This document shows, piece after piece, positions 58,821-64,000 of a stretch of 64,000 nucleotides of DNA. The position numbers and the translations under genes are program-made. The stretch is taken from the NCBI GenBank assembly GCA_029721435.1, contig CM056574.1:78897001-78961000 (forward strand), in the 5' to 3' direction. Positions within the stretch are counted from its first letter, which is position 1, and each line of letters starts with the position of its first letter. The stretch is from Gymnothorax reevesii (Eukaryota; Chordata; Actinopteri; Anguilliformes; Muraenidae). The notes beneath the pieces are model-generated. The model worked only from the letters and a program-made list of their open reading frames with translations, was not told the origin of the DNA and did no database searches.

Positions 58821-61800
58821 CAGGTCTCAAAAAAGTTGGGACACTTGTAAAAAGGGGCTTTAAAAGCATTGAATTTCTAAGAGAATCAGCTGAAAGAACA
58901 TTTAGCAAGTAATTAAGTTAACTGTCATCTGCTGCGCAACATGATTACTTATGAATGGGTTGTCATTGAGAGGCTGAGTTTCTCAGAAGTAAAGATGGCC
59001 AGAGGCTCTCCCACCTGTGAAGGCTTGCATAAAAAAAAATGTTGAATACTTTAAAAACACTGCTCCTCGACGTTAAATTGCAAAGGCATTGAAGGTCTCA
59101 TCATCTTCAGTACATGACATCATCAAAAGATTCAGAGTAACTGGAAAAATCTCTGCGTGTAAGGGACTAGGCTGAGACCTTTACTGGATGCCCTTTATCT
59201 TCGGACCCTCAGATGCCACTGCATCACTCACTGGCATGATTCTTGGGATTCTGCAATAATAGAGAAAGAAAAAACATCACTGATTATACCTAGAACTGCC
59301 ACAAGGTCATTTTGACCTCCATTAGTCCCAGTGCAAAAAAATGTAAATGGACTATATAGCGGCTGACTATGGAGCTAGTCAGATTGGCAGGTCAAAGCAC
59401 TTGACAGTAGCCTAAATCCCTCACGTATGCCCATTTATGCAACACATTCATACACTGACGGCTACGCAAGGCAGTCAACTGCAACTGCATTTTGTTACTT
59501 TTTGAATGGTGTGCAGGCGCATATATCAGCCAGTTGCTGTCATGACGTCAGAATCAATTTGTTCTCCCATTTTGCAGGTAGAAATTGTGATTGTCACAGA
59601 GCTGTTCTTCTATTCATTTAGTTTATTTAGTAAGCTGGGTAGGATACCAGAAAAAGAAATGGATCAGAGGAAACAGATGAATGTAAGTCAGGCTTTGGCA
59701 AAGCTTCAGGACATGAGTTCTTGTGAGTCAGATGGAGAAGAAATATCAGGGCACAGTGATGCTTCTAAGTCTAGTGCATCTGACTCCGATTTTGAAACTG
59801 AATGCGATCGTGAGCCACACGGTAAAGGTATCACAGCTGCTGGGCAAACTAAGCCTTTGATGCCAGGAAGGTCACCAAAACTGGATATTTATTCACGTCA
59901 TAATGCTTAGGTTTCACAGCATAATTTCAAGTCCAAATACTTTGAAACATTTAAAATTAGCCACAATAGCCAACAAATTGAAGCTTTAAAGCTCTGACCT
60001 CTATACTATTTAATCAATGAAGAATCTTAGCAAAACACCATTTATTGTCCTCCGAATTCTGAAAGTACTTTGAAATGCTTTCACTGAGGCAACACGTCAC
60101 AGCTTAGAAGTATTAGAAAGAGTGGTGCATTTTTGTCAATAAAGAGGATGCAGTCATATTTCCACGTCATCCATGCCATGATGAAGGGAGACGCAGTAGC
60201 GCTGTGGAGAGCATGGGCTTGACTTGGGATGGAAAAATTCTGTGTTCAAGTCCTTGCCTTAGCCTGTGCAAAGTGTTCTCAGGCAAAACTCTTCACTTCC
60301 ACACTGCCTCACTCTACCCAGGTGTACAAATGGGTACCAGCAAAATTGTCAGCGAAACTTGACTGAGAGCAGTGGGAGAACCCGAGTTGGACTAGTGTCC
60401 CATCGAGGGGGTTTAGCAATACTCCTATTTGCTTCATGTCACAGAAACCAGGGTTAAACACAGGCCTGGTGGGCCTCCAGGCATGACCTCCACGCATGGT
60501 TACAAATAGTCTTTATTCCGTCTGAGAAGCTGCTCATTTTGAAAACAAGAAGGGCACTTGGTAGAGCTCATACCTCCGCCATGCCCACATGTAAGTATTA
60601 TTGGTTCTGGATCCAGGAGAGTATCATCCAGACCAACAACAGCTGTGATTAGTTCTGCTTTTCGGGCAGATTCTATTCAGTGCTGAAATTTTAAGAAAAT
60701 CTGTTCATTACATAAGGACATACCGAATTGTTCCGAATATAAGACGATTCTGGATATGAGACTACTCCCTTTTCTCAAGTCATATTTTGGAAAAAATAGG
60801 GTTTTGATGACAAAATCTTGTTTTAGTCACTAAAGAATGATAATCATCGCAAAAATTTCTTTGAAAATACTGATAAAACAAACTGAAAGAAAAACCAATA
60901 TAAAAGATTGCAGGCTGTTGTTTTGCGCCATCTATTGTTGTGAACATGTATTGAGTATAGACTATAAACCGCACACACAGGATGACTGTTATTGTTGGAA
61001 GCCTGGTCCACGGAAAATACGACGACCCCATTTCTCCGCTGTGACGTGTCTTTAATGGAACGGCGGAGGCGTCAAAGATAAAACAGGGTCACTTGAGCAA
61101 AAGGAGAGAAAATAGTAAACATGCCCGATGGACGAGAGATGTTAATTTACTGAGATTCCGCTGAGAAGTCACTGTTATGTCAAAGACGCAGAGTGCATCG
61201 TATGCCTGCTCCGTGGATATATAAAAAGCACCGTTGCCATAAACATATCTCCCCAGCGGGCCACGGTACGAAGCAGATTCCCCGTCCGTCATGGAGACGT
61301 ATACAGGCGTACGTGCGATTAGGTAGTGATTGTTTTTAAATTTCATTTGATTTCATTTGACACACTCTTTTTACTTGAACAAAAGATTGACTGCAATTCC
61401 GCACCATGCTTTCTGTTAACGTTCTGACAAAATGTGCCAGCCCTCCATGCTGAGGGTCGGGCGTGTAAAGTCACCGAACAGGCCTTGTGGTGACGTGTCT
61501 TAAATGGAACACCCGAGGCGTCATAAATCAGACCGGGTCACTTGAGCAGAAGAAAACAAAGGAGTAAACAAGCCCGATGGATGAGAGGTTCGAATTCTCT
61601 TGGATTCTGCTGAGAAGTCGCAGTGACGTCAAAGAGCCAGAGTGCATCGAATGTTCAATTTGTTGCTATAACAACAGCACCGTTGCTATAAACAACTCTG
61701 CCCAGGGGGCCGACGGAAGAATGCTGATTCTCAGTCCGTGTCCAATGCTCATGGAAACATGTCCAGGTGTACGTGCGATTTGGCAATGATTTTATTTTAA

Positions 61801-61998
61801 TGAAATTAGATTTTAATTGACTCACTCTTTGTTTAAACAAAAAAATGACCGCTATTCAGTCGCATGCTTTCTGTTTATGTATTGACAAAATGTGCCTGCC
61901 CTCCACTTAGCCGTCGGGCTTGTCTTGTGACCAGACAGACTGTCCGCTGTGACGTGTCTTAAATGGATCAGCGGAGGTTTCAAATTCTCCGGCAGCTA
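58821..61998 (+). repeat. Monomer M18
   Basis: Tc1 remnant 58821-59244, SINE 60187-60487, sub-repeats 61028-61996. Shares CCTAAATCCCTC (one base longer) with M19. The TATA-like motif is altered to ATATATCAG (~59521). Confidence 0.93.
59659..59910 (+). CDS. piggyBac-like N-terminal fragment, M18 copy
   Basis: 83 codons; R6Q and E40A. Its TATA motif is altered. Confidence 0.33.
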   Translation: MDQRKQMNVSQALAKLQDMSSCESDGEEISGHSDASKSSASDSDFETECDREPHGKGITAAGQTKPLMPGRSPKLDIYSRHNA

Positions 61999-64000
61999 CA
62001 GGTCTCAAAAAAGTTGGGACACTTGTAAAAAGGGGCTTTAAAAGCATTGAATTTATAAGAGAATCAGCTGAAAGAACATTTAGCAAGTAATTAAGTTAAC
62101 TGTCATCTGCTGCGCAACATGATTACTTATGAAAGGGTTGTCATTGAGAGGCTGAGTTTCTCAGAAGTAAAGATGGCCAGAGGCTCTCCCACCTGTGAAG
62201 GCTTGCATAAAAAAAATGTTGAATACTTTAAAAACACTGCTCCTCGACGTTAAATTGCAAAGGCATTGAAGGTCTCATCATCTTCAGTACATGACATCAT
62301 CAAAAGATTCAGAGTAACTGGAAAAATCTCTGCGTGTAAGGGACTAGGCTGAGACCTTTACTGGATGCCCTTTATCTTCGGACCCTCAGATGCCACTGCA
62401 TCACTCACTGGCATGATTCTTGGGATTCTGCAATAATAGAGAAAGAAAAAACATCACTGATTATACCTAGAACTGCCACAAGGTCATTTTGACCTCCATT
62501 AGTCCCAGTGCAAAAAAATGTAAATGGACTATATAGCGGCTGACTATGGAGCTAGTCAGATTGGCAGCTCAAAGCACTTGACAGTAGCCTAAATCCCTCA
62601 CGTATGCCCTTTTATGCAACACATTCATACACTGACGGCTACGCAAGGCAGTCAACTGCAACTGCATTTTGTTACTTTTTGAATGGTGTGCAGGCGCATA
62701 TATAAGCCAGTTGCTGTCATGACGTCAGAATCAATTTGTTCTCCCATTTTGCAGGTAGAAATTGTGATTGTCACAGAGCTGTTCTTCTATTCATTTAGTT
62801 TATTTAGTAAGCTGGTTAGGATTCCAGAAAAAGAAATGGATCAGAGGAAACAGATGAATGTAAGTCAGGCTTTGGCAAAGCTTCAGGACATGAGTTCTTG
62901 TGAGTCAGATGGAGAAGAAATATCAGGGCACAGTGATGCTTCTAAGTCTAGTGAATCTGACTCCGATTTTGAAACTGAATGCGATCGTGAGCCACACGGT
63001 AAAGGTATCACAGCTGCTGGGCAAACTAAGCCTTTGATGCCAGGAAGGTCACCAAAACTGGATATTTATTCACGTCATAATGCTTAGGTTTCACAGCATA
63101 ATTTCAAGTCCAAATACTTTGAAACATTTAAAATTAGCCACAATAGCCAACAAATTGAAGCTTTAAAGCTCTGACCTCTATACTATTTAATCAATGAAGA
63201 ATCTTAGCAAAACACCATTTATTGTCCTCCGAATTCTGAAAGTACTTTGAAATGCTTTCACTGAGGCAACACGTCACAGCTTAGAAGTATTAGAAAGAGT
63301 GGTGCATTTTTGTCAATAAAGAGGATGCAGTCATATTTCCACGTCATCCATGCCATGATGAAGGGAGACGCAGTAGCGCTGTGGAGAGCATGGGCTTGAC
63401 TTGGAATGGAAAAATTCTGTGTTCAAGTCCTTGCCTTAGCCTGTGCAAAGTGTTCTCAGGCAAAACTCTTCACTTCCACACTGCCTCACTCTACCCAGGT
63501 GTACAAATGGGTACCAGCAAAATTGTCAGCGAAACTTGACTGAGAGCAGTGGGAGAACCCGAGTTGGACTAGTGTCCCATCGAGGGGGTTTAGCAATACT
63601 CCTATTTGCTTCATGTCACAGAAACCAGGGTTAAACACAGGCCTGGTGGGCCTCCAGGCATGACCTCCACGCATGGTTACAAATAGTCTTTATTCCGTCT
63701 GAGAAGCTGCTCATTTTGAAAACAAGAAGGGCACTTGGTAGAGCTCATACCTCCGCCATGCCCACATGTAAGTATTATTGGTTCTGGATCCAGGAGAGTA
63801 TCATCCAGACCAACAACAGCTGTGATTAGTTCTGCTTTTAGGGCAGATTCTATTCAGTGCTGAAATTTTATGAAAATCTGTTCATTACATAAGGACATAC
63901 CGAATTGTTCCGAATATAAGACGATTCTGGATATGAGACTACTCCCCTTTCTCAAGTCATATTTTGGAAAAAATAGGGTTTTGATGACAAAATCTTGTTT
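61999..64000 (+). repeat. Monomer M19, cut by window end
   Basis: Tc1 remnant 61999-62421 and SINE 63364-63664. The window ends in the unidentified segment before the sub-repeat block. The array clearly continues. Confidence 0.93.
62836..63087 (+). CDS. piggyBac-like N-terminal fragment, M19 copy
   Basis: 83 codons; R6Q only. Confidence 0.35.
   Translation: MDQRKQMNVSQALAKLQDMSSCESDGEEISGHSDASKSSESDSDFETECDREPHGKGITAAGQTKPLMPGRSPKLDIYSRHNA

Larger units (their letters stand above)
2655..64000 (+). repeat. Macrosatellite: head-to-tail array of a ~3,176-bp composite monomer
   Basis: Homologous landmarks recur at a near-constant 3,176-3,177-base period from base 8011 to the window end. Spacing is 3,186 bases for M1, 3,164 for M17 and 3,178 for M18, and the first unit is short. 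All units are in the same orientation. For bookkeeping, each monomer is started at the first base of the Tc1 remnant (CAGGTCTC), giving M0 (partial), M1-M18 (full) and M19 (cut at 64000). The biological unit boundary is not known. The array is longer than the window. Confidence 0.97.

Noticed and set aside
2655..64000. Regularly spaced repeats as a CRISPR array
   Set aside because: The period is ~3.2 kb with no unique spacers, and the content is eukaryotic transposon sequence.
2655..64000. rDNA, 5S, snRNA or histone tandem cluster
   Set aside because: No recognisable rRNA, snRNA or histone sequence in the monomer on either strand.

Overview
This is eukaryotic, very probably teleost fish, DNA. 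It holds an LTR-retrotransposon gag on the minus strand, Tc1/mariner transposase remnants, tRNA-derived SINEs and a piggyBac-like N-terminal reading frame. There is no operon, Shine-Dalgarno or other prokaryotic structure. No ordinary host gene can be supported anywhere in the window.

Left flank (1-2654): a broken LTR retrotransposon on the minus strand. A gag-like reading frame starts at 1111 and runs left, frameshifted near 300. Its primer binding site (1229-1246) matches the 3' end of tRNA-Gln. An LTR begins at 1250. A 70-bp segment with an LTR-type poly(A) signal occurs twice (1270-1339 and 2183-2252). 2253-2654 is AT-rich and featureless.

Array (2655-64000 and beyond the right edge): a head-to-tail tandem array of a ~3,176-bp monomer, here numbered M0-M19. 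It has a partial, divergent first unit (M0) and a last unit cut by the window end. Each full monomer is a patchwork in fixed order: (1) a 424-bp 5' remnant of a Tc1/mariner element; (2) a piggyBac-like 5' portion with a perfect palindromic AGGTCAnnnTGACCT site, TATA box, CRE, an 83-codon acidic reading frame and an AATAAA signal; (3) a tRNA-derived SINE; (4) a second SINE-like fragment and an unidentified ~300-bp stretch; (5) a block of two and a bit diverged ~450-466-bp sub-repeats (a, b, c). The Tc1 remnant sits at a TA inside sub-repeat c. M0 lacks ~858 bp covering parts 3 and 4.

Higher order: monomers fall into two classes, A and B. M3-M8 and M9-M14 read A-A-B-A-B-B-type series with the same private variants at the same positions, giving a six-monomer higher-order repeat of exactly 19,058 bp present twice. 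The register breaks after M14, where position 6 is followed by position-4 and position-5 monomers (M15, M16). M0-M2 and M17-M19 carry more private changes than the centre, so the middle of the array is the most homogenised. The closest architectural analogy is a macrosatellite such as D4Z4, a ~3-kb tandem unit with a short reading frame and its own promoter-like elements. Nothing here proves the reading frame is expressed, and the few changes between copies are mostly amino-acid-changing.
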